Origin: Patescibacteria group bacterium UBA6489
GTDB taxonomy: Bacteria > Patescibacteriota > Gracilibacteria > BD1-5 > UBA6164
Length of the DNA stretch: 64,000 bases
Assembly: GCA_002435385.1 (NCBI GenBank)
Contig: DJMN01000060.1
Span: forward strand, 63,014-127,013
Direction: 5' to 3'
Shown: one piece after another, positions 1-11,223 of the stretch
Layout of the letters: every line of letters starts with the position of its first letter
Position numbering within the stretch: position 1 is the stretch's first letter
Notes under the pieces: generated by a model
Seen by the model: the letters and a program-made list of their open reading frames with translations, nothing else
Databases searched by the model: none
What the model was told of the DNA's origin: nothing
Program-made: the position numbers and the translations under genes

Positions 1-49
1 TATTTTCATTTACCTATAATAACCACCAATAATTTTATAAACATACACT

Positions 50-694
50 ATGAAAACCCCAATAAGCGAAATCTTCGAAAGCCTTCAATGAGAATGAAAA
101 AATACCTGAAAACCAAGTATATTCCTGAGATTCTGGTGATGCAATCTAACCTGCAAACGGTGCGACAGCAAATACAGTTGGGATAAAAAAATAGAAAAAC
201 CCAAAGAAATAAAACTAGAAAAAATAATAGAAAAAATAAAAACATTCCACTCAAAACACATAATATTCACCTGATGAGAACCCCTATTATACCAAAAACA
301 TATAAAAAAAATTCAAACCGAACTCCCATGATACACATTTGAATTAGAAACTAACTGAAGCATAGAAATAGATCCAGAACTTACATTCAATCAAATAAAC
401 ATAAGTCCCAAACTAAAAAACAGTTGAAGTAAAAAATACAAAATAAAAGCTCTAGAGTCTGATTTCAGATACGACTTAAAATTTGTCTGCTCAAATTTAG
501 AAGACCTAAAAGAAGTAAAAAACTTTATAGAAAACAATAAATTTAAAAATATCAAAGAAATCTATATAATGCCCCTATGAACAGATAAAAAAAGCCAAGT
601 TAACAAAAAAATAATAAACTTTTGCATAAAAAACTGATATAACTACTGTTTAAGACAACACATAATACTCTTCTGAGATAAAAAATGAGTTTAA
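50..694 (+). CDS. queE: 7-carboxy-7-deazaguanine synthase (radical SAM)
   Basis: QueE is the radical-SAM enzyme that converts carboxytetrahydropterin to 7-carboxy-7-deazaguanine on the way to preQ0 and queuosine. Seen here: an N-terminal FESLQGEG motif, a compact cluster-binding motif of QueE type, CX3CX2C (C31, C35, C38), and a SAM-binding TGGEP motif. The 214 aa length is normal for the family. Several glycines, including one in each of the GEG and TGG motifs, are TGA codons, so the gene needs code 25. The start is the first ATG after an AT-rich leader. queC follows 94 bp downstream on the same strand, which supports the pathway assignment. Confidence 0.9.
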
Positions 695-714
695 TTCAAT
701 AAAAAAGGATAAAC

Positions 715-748
715 TCAGCTTGTTAGCAGAGGGCTTTAGCCCTTTGAA
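715..748 (+). promoter_or_regulatory. 34-nt leader element with hairpin, copy 1 (upstream of queC)
   Basis: A stem of AGAGGGC pairs with GCCCUUU around a UUUA loop, preceded by TCAGCTTGTTAGC. An almost identical 34-mer occurs at 28071-28104. The two differ at three positions, one pair of which is compensatory (C-G to U-A closing the loop). Each copy ends about 40 nt before the start codon of the next gene (queC here). It could be a riboswitch or protein-binding leader; it does not match the preQ1 consensus as I know it. A dispersed repeat is the alternative. Confidence 0.45.
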
Positions 749-788
749 AAATATATTCCATAATAAATAAAATATAACTAAAAAACAT

Positions 789-1436
789 ATGAAAACTGTA
801 ATAATACTATCATGATGACTAGACAGCACAACACTACTCTATAGACTAATAAATGAGTGAAAAGAAATCTATGCACTATCACTTGATTACTGACAAAAAC
901 ATTTAATCGAACTACAAAAAGCAAAACAAACTTGCAAAAAACTATGAATAAACCATAAAATTCTAAAAATCCACTTCCTAAATGAAATCACAGAAAACTC
1001 CCTAACAAGAAAAGATATAGAAGTACCAGAATGACACTATGAAAGTGAAAGTATGAAAAACACAGTCGTATACAACAGAAATCCAATCATGGCAAATATC
1101 GCCCTGAGCTATGCACTAACTATCTGAGCAGATGAAATAGCTTTATGAATACATAGCTGAGACCATCACATCTATGAGGACTGCAGACCAGAAGCTCTTG
1201 AAGCCCTACAAAAAACAGCAGACATCTGGAATAAATGAATAAAATTCATAGCCCCATATTTAAATACAAACAAATGAGGAATAGTAAAAGAATGACTAAA
1301 ACTATGAGTTGACTATAGTCTAACTCATACATGCTACAAATGATGAGAAATAGCCTGCTGAAAATGTTGAAGCTGCCAAGAAAGACTAGAAGCCTTTGAA
1401 AAAAATGGAGAAAAAGATTCTATTGCTTACATGTAA
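789..1436 (+). CDS. queC: 7-cyano-7-deazaguanine (preQ0) synthase
   Basis: QueC makes preQ0 from 7-carboxy-7-deazaguanine, ATP and ammonia. Seen: the PP-loop SGGLDS at residues 8-13, in which both glycines are TGA codons, and a C-terminal zinc site of the form CYKGGE..CGKCGSC followed by QERLEAF. The 215 aa length is normal. With queE it covers two consecutive steps; no queD, folE or queF is in this window, so the route is either completed elsewhere or fed by imported intermediates. The 34-nt structured element sits 40 nt upstream of the ATG. Confidence 0.92.
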
Positions 1437-1572
1437 AGATAATTTAAATGTTTTAAAAAATTAATTTCATTATTTCAGAACTCAACCAATCAAAGATTAG
1501 GATTCGGACATGCTTCAATAATAAAATTAAATTTTTAAAACATTTTATTTTGCAAATAACAAATTCCCATTC

Positions 1573-3318
1573 CTACTCCGAAATAAACTCCCTCCCACTC
1601 TGCAAATCAAGCATCTTCTTATAAATCCCCTTCTCCTTCACAAGCTCTTTATGAGTCCCCTTTTCCTTTATTTCTCACTTCTCTATCACAAATATACTAT
1701 CTGCCTCTTTTACCGTCTGCAACCTATGAGCTATAATTATAACAGTTCTTCATTTAAACAACTTATGCATAGCCTCTGTTATAAGCTCCTCTGAAAAACT
1801 ATCCAAAGCAGAAGTCGGCTCATCCAAAATAACAATCTCAGGATTTTTTAAAAATACCCTAGCAATAGCAAGCCTCTGCTTCTCTCAACCTGAAAGTTTT
1901 ATTCACTTTTCTCAAACTTCCGTTTCAAGTCCTTTTTCCAATCACTTTATCATCTCATCTATTTGAGCTTTTTTTAATGCCTTCCAAATTATTTCATCAT
2001 CATACTCATGATTATCAGGTAAAGCATATTCTAGATTCTCTCTAATCGTACCATCAAAAACAGCAGGATCCTGTGAAAGATAACCTATATGTTTATAAAA
2101 AGAATCCATTTGCAAAGTTTTCAAATCTTGCCCATCAACTAAAACTTCTCAACCTTGATAATCATAAAGCCTCAAAAGTATTTTAGTTATAGTACTCTTT
2201 CAACCTCAACTATGTCAAACAAGAGCATTCTTTTTTCATTCTAAAAACTCCAGATTAAAATCACTAAAAATCTCCTTTCACTTTGAATAAGAAAATCTTA
2301 TATTTTTAAACTCTATTTTTCATTTTTTATAGTTATACTTTTCTTTTCAGTCTTTTATCTCATCAGGTAAATTAAAAAATTTCTTTAGTTTAATATATTT
2401 TTCCCACATCCTACTTATCCTATTTAAATTTGTAATAGCCCTATCGAGAGGCCACCACAAAAACCACACATACCAAATAACCATTACCAGATAAGAAACT
2501 CAATAATTTCCTTCTCTTATAATCAAAGCTCATAATACAATAAAAAATCAAATTTCTAAAAATCTAATAACTCACTCTATAGTTTTATAATAAAACCCAT
2601 GAGCTACATCAACTTTTACTCAACAATTACTAGCTCACTCTAAAATTCTTTTAGATTTCGACAATTCAATATCCTTTTTTCTAAACAACTTTATAGTCAG
2701 ATTTTCCATAACTGTTCTAGTCCTAACTCTACCAAACTCCTCCCAATACTCTTGTTCTTTTTTTGTATATTTTTTAACATATTTTCTCAAATAAAAATTA
2801 GTTACTAACAATACAGCTATACCTAAAAATACTAACAAAACTAATTTTGGGATATGAAAAAATAGTATAATAATAACAACTGTTCCTCCTAAAACAACTT
2901 CTAAAAAAATATTTGTTACAGAAGAAAACACCTCAACTTCTCATTGAACTCAAGACTCTAGTCTAGTAATAAGCTTTCAAGTTCACAAATCCTGTATATC
3001 CTTATAATTTTTATCTAATACATCCCTTTGATACTTAAGTTGTTTCCTAGCAAATAGTTTTAACCAAACATTTACACTAAAATAGTCATAAGCAATCCTA
3101 GCAATCAAATATAAAACAGTCTGCAAAGATAAAACTAATACCCAAAAATACAAATCTGATAACTCTCATCTAGTCTCAACAATTGATATCAGATGTTGTG
3201 TTATCTTAGGATATAAAAAATGTACTCACTGAAATAAAATTCCAGTTACAATCATTCAAAAGTACTCTTTTTTTACTAATTTATAATTCTTTAAAATCTC
3301 TATAATCGCTTTCATCAT
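1573..3318 (-). CDS. ABC exporter half-transporter, copy 1
   Basis: Half-size ABC exporter of the MsbA/LmrA type: an N-terminal membrane domain of about 300 residues with several hydrophobic segments, then a nucleotide-binding domain. Walker A reads GHSGGGKST, with three glycines as TGA; the signature reads LSGGEKQRLAIA; LDEPTSALD and an AHRLQTV switch histidine follow. 581 aa. It is the last of four paralogs read leftward (10.0 to 1.6 kb). All four share a C-terminal MLDLQSG ending; this copy has a longer tail (REFISE). Unlike copies 2 and 3 it carries no repeat insertion. Substrate cannot be inferred; lipid, peptide or drug export are all possible. Two adjacent ATGs (3318 and 3315) could start it. 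Confidence 0.88.
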
Positions 3319-3426
3319 TTTTTTCTTAATACACTATAAATTTGCATACTGTATATAACACCAAAATATTATATATAGTATACAACAAATTCTTACTAAA
3401 CACAAAAAATATTAATATACAAGCAC

Positions 3427-3463
3427 TCCCCCCTCCTTAACAAGGAGGGGGCTAGGGGGTGGT
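3427..3463. repeat. Palindromic repeat family 1, intergenic copy
   Basis: CCCCCTCCTT-AACA-AGGAGGGGG arm pair followed by a CTAGGGGGTGG tail, the consensus form of the window-wide family. It lies in the 166 bp between ABC copies 1 and 2. Confidence 0.85.
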
Positions 3464-3484
3464 ATTATGAGAAGATAGAGAATA

Positions 3485-5380
3485 CTAAAACCCACTCTGT
3501 AAATCCAACATCCTTTTATAAATCCCCTTCTTCTTCACCAATTCCTTATGATTTCACTCCTCAACAACCTTACCTCACTCTATCACAAAAATCTTATCCG
3601 CATGCTTAACTGTCTGCAACCTATGAGCAATAATTATTACAGTCCTTCATTTAAACAAGTTATGCATTGCTTTTGTTATTAATTCCTCTGAAAAACTATC
3701 CAAAGCCGATGTTGGTTCATCTAAAATAATTATCTTAGGATTCTTTAAAAATATCTTAGCAATTGCAAGTCTTTGTTTTTGTCCTCAAGACAACCTTACC
3801 CCCCTCTCTCCAATTTGAGTATTTATTCACTCTGATAAATTATAAATAAATTCACATTTTGCTAATTTTATTACTTCTTTTATTTTATCGTCTATAGTTA
3901 GACCTCTCTCCTTAATCCTCTCCCCTTTTCAGGGGAAAGGAGCTACAGTTTGTTCCTCATTTCAAACTGCAGAAGAAACTTGTTCTTGTCCCTTCTCCTC
4001 CAATTCATCCTTCGTAGTACTACAGAGAACGGAAGGAGAAGGTTGGGATGAGGTAGATACAGCATAAGTTAAATTCTCCAAAATAGTTCAATCAAAAACT
4101 GATGGTTCTTGTGTTAGATATCATACCTCTTTATAATAACTCTTCAAAGCCACTTCACTAAGTTTCTGTCAATCAACTATAACTTCTCAAGCATCAGGCT
4201 TTATATAAGCACTAATAAGCTTAACCAAAGTACTCTTCCCCCCTCAACTAGCTCACACCATTGCTGTAACCTTTTCCCCTGGTATTTTCAAACTAAAATC
4301 ATCAAAAACCTTTTCTCTTTTATTATATCAATAAGTTAGTCCTTTTAATTTTATTGTTCATTTCTTATATATAAAATCTGGCTTATCATCTTGTAAATCC
4401 ATAAACGGCTTTTCCTCAAAGAAGTTCCAAAGCCTCTCTACCTCTACAAACCTTTTACTAAAATCAATATAATTAACCAAAAAACTACTTAAAATCTGTT
4501 CTAACACGTAAGCAACAGACATAAGTGCCATAAACTCTCAAAAATCAATAGTATTGTTATATAATCCAAAACCAAACAATACAATTATAAATAACTTGCT
4601 ACCATCCACTAAAATTCTAACTAACAAACGAACAAAAATCTCTAAATTACCGATACTATGATTCAAAGAAATATTATAATTCAAACTATCAGTTATCTTC
4701 TTAGTTTCATCACATTGTTTATTATTTTGTAAAACCTCAAATTTACTCATGAGAATCTTAACCAACTTTTTAGTAATACTTATATTTGCTTCTCTTCTAA
4801 GAACTCTATATTTTTTAGCTTTCTTTTGTACTAAAGCAGTTAAAAGAAAAATCAATACAGAAACAAAAAATACAACTACTGAATAATAAATATTTATTAT
4901 TCAGATAAAAGTGATAGAGAATAACACAGTAATCATACTAGGTATCACATCTATAAAGAAGTGAACAAGTAAATAACTCCAAGCTTGCATTCCTCAATCA
5001 ATCATAGCTATCAACTTTCAAGTTCACTGCTTTTCAGCTTCATTATTATCCAGATGAAGAAAACCATCTATATATTTTCTGTACATATGCTTTCTAAACT
5101 TTGGAAATATAGTAGCATGTGTAGAATTTCTAAACAATGTCATTATTACATAATGTAATATTACAAGAAAAACAAAATATAGAATTAAAGGTTTAATTTC
5201 ATTTACCAATCAATCACTTAATTTATTTGTTATATCCTTTATCAAATTAATTGATAACAAAATTATAACACTACTAATAATAGCAGGAATAAGTGCTATT
5301 ATAGATATCTTTTTATAATAAAAAGCAGGTTCAAAAAAGTCTTTCACCACCCTAAAAAATGTTTTTTCTTTGGTCTTCAT
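3485..5380 (-). CDS. ABC exporter half-transporter, copy 2 (carries repeat insertions)
   Basis: 631 aa half-transporter: membrane domain in about the first 330 residues, then a nucleotide-binding domain with Walker A GASGGGKST, the LDEPTSALDS Walker B region and AHRLQTV. It is longer than its paralogs because an extra stretch of about 60 residues sits between Walker A and the signature. That stretch is encoded by palindromic repeat DNA (two elements, near 3904-3945 and 3990-4052) and reads through in frame with a low-complexity Ser/Gln/Glu/Lys-rich peptide. Copy 4 has nothing there. The insertion lies in the helical region just after the Q-loop segment, probably a surface position. Substrate unknown. 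Confidence 0.87.
3904..3945. repeat. Palindromic repeat family 1 inside ABC copy 2 (first element)
   Basis: CCTCTCCCCTTTTCAGGGGAAAGGAG-type palindrome preceded by a CTCTCCTTAATC arm, in opposite orientation to the intergenic copies. It is in frame on the minus strand, encoding roughly PFPGKGERIKERG. Paralog copies 3 and 4 lack it. Confidence 0.75.
3990..4052. repeat. Palindromic repeat family 1 inside ABC copy 2 (second element)
   Basis: CCCTTCTCC and GGAGAAGG arms around an enlarged loop of about 35 nt, then TTGGGATGAGG. The same element with a 4-nt loop is in ABC copy 3 at the same protein position. In frame, giving SSQPSPS and KGQEQVSS on either side of the loop peptide. Confidence 0.75.
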
Positions 5381-5634
5381 AAATCCTAAATTACAAATAA
5401 ATTCCCAATAAAATACAATACTAAACTCACATAAAAATAATAACTATCATTCCTAGTTAAAATAGTACTAAAAAATATAAAAAAACAAATAAATAGCTAT
5501 TAAAAACAAACTTTATTTTATATATTCTTATGAATAGATTATGTAAAACTCAAAAAAAAATTTATACTACAAGAATATAAAATATTTTTAATTTTATTGA
5601 GGAAAATACTTGTTCAACAAGCAATTTAAGCTAA

Positions 5635-5710
5635 GATTGGCAAGTATAATATATGATATTTTCATTGATATGAAATATATATTGGAACTTTAAAATATAT
5701 AAATGTTTTA
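5635..5710 (-). promoter_or_regulatory. Duplicated upstream region of ABC copy 2
   Basis: Closely similar to 8200-8280, which lies upstream of ABC copy 3. Both hold, on the plus strand, TTGGCAA(G)TATAATATATGA and a TTTCATTGA..GAAA inverted motif before ATATATATTGGA. The conserved TATAAT-like and inverted-repeat blocks look like a duplicated promoter with an operator, or DNA carried along by gene duplication. The rest of the 5381-5748 gap shows no coding potential. Confidence 0.35.
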
Positions 5711-5748
5711 AAAAGTCAATTTTTCTAAAAAAACACTCTAGGCTATTA

Positions 5749-6129
5749 TTACCCAATAAGTATATGCTTAGCAGTAAACACTTGAATTAATCAATAAATC
5801 ATAAATACAACATATAATATATTAAACAGCCAAAATATAATAGTATAAAAATTACTTTTTATATCATAGTTTCTTCTTTTTCTATAAAAATTTATAAATA
5901 CAAAGAAAAATACAATAACAAGAATTATTAATAATACTAAAATATAAGAATTTTCATTTCTAAAGTTATACAAAGCCTCATCTGCAGAGTCTCCAGAACA
6001 AACATATGGACTTCAACATGAAAGGTCTTCTATAAAACCAACAACATGTAAACTAGCAAAAGAGATTAAAACTGGGAACAAATAAAAATACACTAACCAA
6101 CTTCATAACTTTGATTTTTCAGAATTCAT
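5749..6129 (-). CDS. Small three-helix membrane protein
   Basis: 126 aa. A first hydrophobic segment is near residues 12-32, a second starts at about residue 62, and a third is close to the C-terminus. Between the first two is a short loop with two cysteines (LSCGSPYVCSG), probably extracytoplasmic and able to form a disulfide. It lies between ABC copies 3 and 2 on the same strand, so it may be cotranscribed and could be an accessory of an exporter, but no family is recognised. Start is the only ATG upstream of the first helix; four glycines are TGA. Confidence 0.7.
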
Positions 6130-6213
6130 AAAAAATAAATTAAAAATTAAAATATCTTTCAACATTATATAAACCCTATGTAAGAAAAGTGTAAGAAATC
6201 AACACAAAAATAT

Positions 6214-8031
6214 CTAAAACCCACTCTGTAAATCCAACATCCTCTTATAAATCCCCTTCTTCTTAACTAACTCCTTATGATCTCACTCCTCAACAACCGT
6301 CCCTCACTCTATCACAAATATCTTATCTGCATGCTTAACAGTCTGCAACCTATGAGCTATAATTATTACAGTCCTTCATTTAAACAAATTATGCATAGCC
6401 TTTGTAATTAATTCTTCCGAGAAACTATCCAAAGCAGAAGTCGGTTCATCCAAAATAATTATTTTAGGATTCTTTAAAAAGATCTTTGCAATTGCAAGTC
6501 TCTGTCTTTGTCATCAAGATAACCTCACTCATCTTTCTCAAATTTCTGTATTTATTCATTCTGGTAAATCATAAATAAATTCACATTTTGCCAATTTTAT
6601 TACTTTTTTTATCTTTTCATCATCAATTAAATTATTCTCAGTTCAAACTACAGAAGAAACCTGTTCTTGCCCCTTCTCCTTTGAAGGAGAAGGTTGGGAT
6701 GAGGTAGATACAGCATAAGTCAGATTCTCTAAAACAGTTCAATCAAATACTGATGGCTCTTGTGTTAGATATCATATTTCTTTGTAGTAACTTTTTAGTG
6801 ATAATTCACTTAATTTTTGTCAATCTATTACTACTTCTCATGAATCTGCTTTTATATATCAAGCTACTAATTTTACTAAAGTAGACTTTCATCATCCACT
6901 CGCTCAGACCATGGCAGTGATTTTTTCTCAAGGAATTTTTAAACTAAAATCATCAAAGATTTTATTTTTCTTATCATATGAAAATGTGATATTTTTTAAG
7001 TTTATTTTTCAAGATTTATGTTCAAATATTTTTCAAACATCATATCAAGTAATCATAGGAGTTTCATCAAAAAATTCCCAAAGTCTTTCAACTACAACAA
7101 AATCTTTGTTAAATTGATTATAAAAACTAACAACCTCAGAAATAGATTTTTGCATTAAAATAAGAGCTCATCAAAATCAAACTATTATATTTAATCATAT
7201 CTCTTGATTAAAATAAGATTTTCACAATACATAGTAACTTATAACAAAGAAAATACCAATTATAAAATCCGCACTTCTATTCATAAAAGTTCTATAATTA
7301 GACATTTCAATATTTATCCTAGAATCATTTTTAAATAGATTAGTTAAATTTGAAAGCTCTGAACTTATTTTGTTAGTATGTAAAATTTCCATCTTATTCA
7401 TAAGTACCTTTGTAAAATATCTATGAATCATATTCATATTATTAGTTCTTTTCTTCCTATAGGGATTCATCTTACCAGTAAAATATTTTGATATATTAAG
7501 GAACAATAAAAATAAAATCATAAATATAGAACCATATACAAAATTAACTCTAGTTACCATAAAAAATGCCAATAGAATTGATATAAATAATCTCATTCAT
7601 GTTTCTATTACACTCCAAAGAATAAGTCACCATATCTTGATTCAATTTAAAATTATTGATATCAATTTTCCAGTTCACTCCAACTCTGTAACATTATTAT
7701 CTAGTTCAACGAAATCTTTTAAATATCTATTTGTTATAGTTGACCAAGTAGCTCAGAAAATTTCTACCCATCACCATTTCCTTGTTGAAAATATAAGAAT
7801 ACCATACAACAAAATATATGAAATATAATAAAAAAGTACCAGCATAAAAGAATCCTTATTTAAGTTTTCTAAATAAAAAGTAAGTCTCTCTAAGAATAAT
7901 ACATGAACAACAGAGTTTGCTCACCATAAAAAAGAAACAAAATATCACTTATAAAAAATTATCTTATTTTCTTTTATTGGATAAAAAAATAATTTTATTT
8001 TTTCAAAAAAAGTTCTACTTTCAGTTTTCAT
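6214..8031 (-). CDS. ABC exporter half-transporter, copy 3 (carries a repeat insertion)
   Basis: 605 aa, same architecture as copy 2: membrane domain, then Walker A GASGGGKST (three TGA glycines), LDEPTSALD and AHRLQTV, ending in MLDLQSGF. Between Walker A and the signature it holds an in-frame insertion containing one palindromic repeat (6672-6709) that yields a peptide STSSQPSPSKEKGQEQVSS. Copy 4 has only a few residues at this point. Copies 2 and 3 share flanking residues around the insert, so the insertion preceded the duplication that separated them; copy 2 then acquired more. Substrate unknown. Confidence 0.87.
6672..6709. repeat. Palindromic repeat family 1 inside ABC copy 3
   Basis: CCCTTCTCC-TTTG-GGAGAAGG palindrome (as CTTCTCCTTTGAAGGAGAAG) followed by TTGGGATGAGG. 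In frame on the minus strand. Same site as the second element of ABC copy 2; the site is empty in copy 4 (near 8740). Confidence 0.8.
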
Positions 8032-8199
8032 ACTTTAAACAAATTAAAAAACACTAAAATAAATATACCTATTAACTACAAAGTAATAGAGTACCTTCCA
8101 GAAAGACATAATAATAAAGTCATATATTATTAACATTTTTTATAATAATAAAATAAATATGAACTTTATTTATTTATTGATAGAAATACTTGTTCAATT

Positions 8200-8280
8200 A
8201 TTAACTATAATTGGCAAATATAATATATGAAATTTTCATTGACACGAAATATATATTGGATTACGAAAATATAAACCCAT
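8200..8280 (-). promoter_or_regulatory. Duplicated upstream region of ABC copy 3
   Basis: Partner of 5635-5710, upstream of ABC copy 3. Shared blocks: AATACTTGTTCAA, TTGGCAAATATAATATATGA, TTTCATTGACACGAAA and ATATATATTGGA. Likely promoter or operator region of the ABC array. The remaining part of the 8032-8312 gap has no gene. Confidence 0.35.
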
Positions 8281-8312
8281 ATTAAAGAAAGTCAAATTTT
8301 TCTGAAAAATAT

Positions 8313-10034
8313 CTAAAACCCACTCTGCAAATCCAACATCCTCTTATAAATTCCTTTCTTCTTCACTAACTCCTTATGATTCCCCTCCTCAACAACTTCA
8401 CCTCACTCTATAACAAATATCTTATCCGCATGCTTAACTGTCTGCAACCTATGAGCTATAATTATTACAGTCCTTCACTTAAACAAATTATGCATAGCCT
8501 TTGTTATTAATTCTTCCGAAAAACTATCCAAAGCCGATGTTGGCTCATCCAAAATAATTATCTTAGGATTCTTTAAGAATATCTTTGCTATTGCCAGCCT
8601 TTGTCTTTGTCATCAACTAAGCTTTACTCATCTTTCTCAAATCTCTGTATTTATTCAATGAGGCAACTTATCTATAAACTCACACTTAGCCAATTTTATA
8701 ATTTTATTAATTTTCTCTTCACTTATCTCCTTTCATGTAGCATAAGTCAAATTTTCCAAGACAGTCCCATCAAAAACAGAAGGCTCTTGAGTCAAATATC
8801 AAATCTCTTTATAATAACTCTTCAAAGATAATTCACTTAAATTCTGTCAATCAACCACAATCTCTCCACCATCAGCTTTTATATAACCACTTATAAGTTT
8901 TACCAAAGTACTCTTTCATCCTCAACTGGCTCAAACCATAGCAGTTATTCTCTCTCACTTTATCTTCAAATTAAAATTATCAAAAACCTTTTCATAATCA
9001 TTGTATCAATAAGTTATATTTTTTAACTCAATCTCTCATCTCTTATGCTTAAACTTTTCTCATTTATCATATCAGTTTATCTCAGATACTTCATCAAATA
9101 ACTTCCACATATTAGAAATAGTATGAAAATCTCTAGTTATATTTTTAAATAATTCCAAAGACTGGTCTATTGCACCAGACATAAGCAATAAAGCTCACGA
9201 TAATCAAACTAAAATAGATATAGATAACTCCCCCTCTAAAATAACTAATCCTAATCACCAAAAAGCAGATATCTTAATCAAAGTAATTACCATTTCAGGT
9301 AAAAAGAAAAAAGTATGTAAAAAAGGAACCATTTTTCTATTTGCAATAACCATCTGCCTAGTATTCTCATCAAGAACATCAACCTCATCATCAACCTTTC
9401 AATTCTGTAATATCTCAAATTTAGACATAATAATTTTTACCAACTGTTTTGCATAATGATGCCTCTCTCTTATCCTCTGATTTCTATATTTTAACACAGA
9501 ATTATTTAAATAATATCAAATTATATGAAGTATAATAAACACAACTATAAAAATAGCACCATAAAAAAAATCCAATCTAAGCAATCTATAAATAGTAAAA
9601 AAAAGAATAAAAATAACAGGAATTCATCTAAAAAATAATAAATTCATCATTTTTCCCCACTCAGTTAATCATTTTTCTATTGTTGATATAAGCATACCAG
9701 TTCATAATGTCTCAGTTTTATTATTATTTAATTTTATAAACTTTTTTACATAATGCCTATGAATATTTTCTTGTGTTTTTTCAGCTAACTCAACCCGTCA
9801 CCACTTCCTAAAAGACCAATTTAAAAGATTAAAAACAGCAAAAAATATCAAATAATAAATCATTATATTCTTAAATAACACCTTATCTCAAATCTCGAGA
9901 GAATAAGTTACCTTCTCTAAAAATATAACATTAACTATAGGATTTAACGGCCAAATCCCATACATACAAAATCCCCTAACATAAAGCCAAGGATCAAGAG
10001 TAATAGGATATAAAAATCTTTTTATTATGTTCAT
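8313..10034 (-). CDS. ABC exporter half-transporter, copy 4
   Basis: 573 aa, first of the four paralogs in transcription order. Membrane domain over about 320 residues (first helix after a YPITLDPWL start), then NBD with Walker A GASGGGKST, LDEPTSALDS and AHRLQTV, ending MLDLQSGF. At the place where copies 2 and 3 carry repeat-derived peptides this one reads ENLTYATGKEISEEKINK, so it represents the empty site. Neighbouring half-transporters may pair as heterodimers, which would explain an even number of copies, but this is inference. Confidence 0.88.
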
Positions 10035-10087
10035 AATAATAAATTACACGATTTACTAAAATACATTAAATCTTAATTATCTGAGAT

Positions 10088-10137
10088 TTCTTCCTTTTTC
10101 GAAGGAACTGCCGAGGTACGAGGGGATGGATTCGCAT
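10088..10137. repeat. Palindromic repeat family 2, intergenic copy
   Basis: CTTCCTTTTTCGAAGGAA arm pair followed by CGAGGTACGAGGGGATGGA; the reverse complement of the elements at 24511-24556 and 37168-37212 (inside uvrC). It sits between the kinase gene and ABC copy 4. Confidence 0.75.
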
Positions 10138-10146
10138 CTTCGTACA

Positions 10147-10746
10147 TTAAAAAAACTTCTCCAACTCATTATAAACAGCATCAAAAACTTCCTCCTTATC
10201 ATTCTTAAGTACATCAATTCTCAAATCAGCAAAGTCCTTAGTCGGTTCTACATATTTTTGATGCATTGGAAATAAAATTTTATTATTATACTCAGACTCA
10301 TCATTATAAGTAACCTTATCTCTCCTATTCATACTCTCATCAATAGGAATATCAAGAAAAATACTCAAATCAAACAAATTCCTAACCTTATCATCAACCA
10401 AAGTCATATATCACTCTACTATGATAATTTTTCTAGGTTTCAGAATATGCTTTATTCTTCAATTTTCTTCATAATCAGGATTTAAAACAGAACTTTTAGT
10501 CATAACTTCAACCTCTTCTCACTCCTTTAACATAAGCAAATCTCTATACAAGCTACCGAAATTAATAGCATCTGAATGATCCCAGTTTCTCATTCCCTCA
10601 AAAAAAGGAACATCTTGTTCCTCTCTCTGATAATCATCAAAATGAACAATTTCTATCAAATCAGGATACTTATCTTTCAAGGAATAAGCAACTGTTGATT
10701 TACCAGAACCAGAACCTCAAGCAATTCAAATAAAATAACTCCTCAT
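10147..10746 (-). CDS. Uridine kinase-like P-loop nucleoside kinase
   Basis: 199 aa, the usual size for the uridine kinase / phosphoribulokinase family. Walker A is GIAGGSGSGKST at residues 7-18, with two glycines as TGA. Further family features are an acidic substrate site (EIVHFDDY), an ILKPRKIIIVEGY strand with the catalytic-type acidic residue, and a lid-type RRDK near residue 140. It probably phosphorylates uridine or cytidine for pyrimidine salvage, which would suit an organism that takes nucleosides from a host; exact substrate is not certain. Confidence 0.8.
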
Positions 10747-10939
10747 AAAAATTATTTACAATAATAAACATTTTTATTAAACTCTTTTTTTCCTAAAAAA
10801 CAAGTTAAAAACATATAAAATTTACTCAGAAAGAATACTCCCCTGAAAAATACAAAAAACTTGACTCTCAATTTTTTCTAATTAAAATAACAGATAACCT
10901 TTTTAGGTAATTATTTTGTATTTTTTTAATCTGACTATA

Positions 10940-11161
10940 ATGGTAAATAGACATAAGGAAGTATGATACGAAGAAGGAAAAAAACAATGAAATGCATATA
11001 ATGCAACAGATGAGATTAGATGAAAATTTAGAGAGAGAACAATAAGAGCACAAAGACAATCTTTAGAACTATTAAGAAATATTTCTGGAGACAAACCAGC
11101 ACCTTGAGATGAAGGAACAATGGCAGTTAGAGAAGGTTTTCTTGATGCAACAGAAGACTAA
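10940..11161 (+). CDS. Small charged hypothetical protein
   Basis: 73 aa, soluble, rich in Arg, Glu and Gln with a probable helical middle (RGKFRERTIRAQRQSLELL). No family recognised. Support for being real: open in code 25 with three to four TGA glycines, ATG start, and a strong intrinsic terminator 15 nt after its stop. It stands alone between divergent and convergent neighbours. Confidence 0.6.
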
Positions 11162-11175
11162 AAAAAAACTAAAAA

Positions 11176-11208
11176 ATAAAACACAATTAAATTGTGTTTT
11201 ATTTTTTT
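11176..11208 (+). terminator. Intrinsic terminator after the 73-aa gene
   Basis: AAAACACAATT / AATTGTGTTTT hairpin followed by ATTTTTTT. The A-rich left flank could also serve the minus-strand lipoprotein gene that ends at 11224. Confidence 0.8.
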
Positions 11209-11223
11209 CATTCATTCACTTAA

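Noticed and set aside
715..748. preQ1-I riboswitch before queC
   Set aside because: The hairpin has a 4-nt loop and no A-rich pseudoknot tail of the preQ1-I type; the same element precedes an unrelated peroxiredoxin gene.
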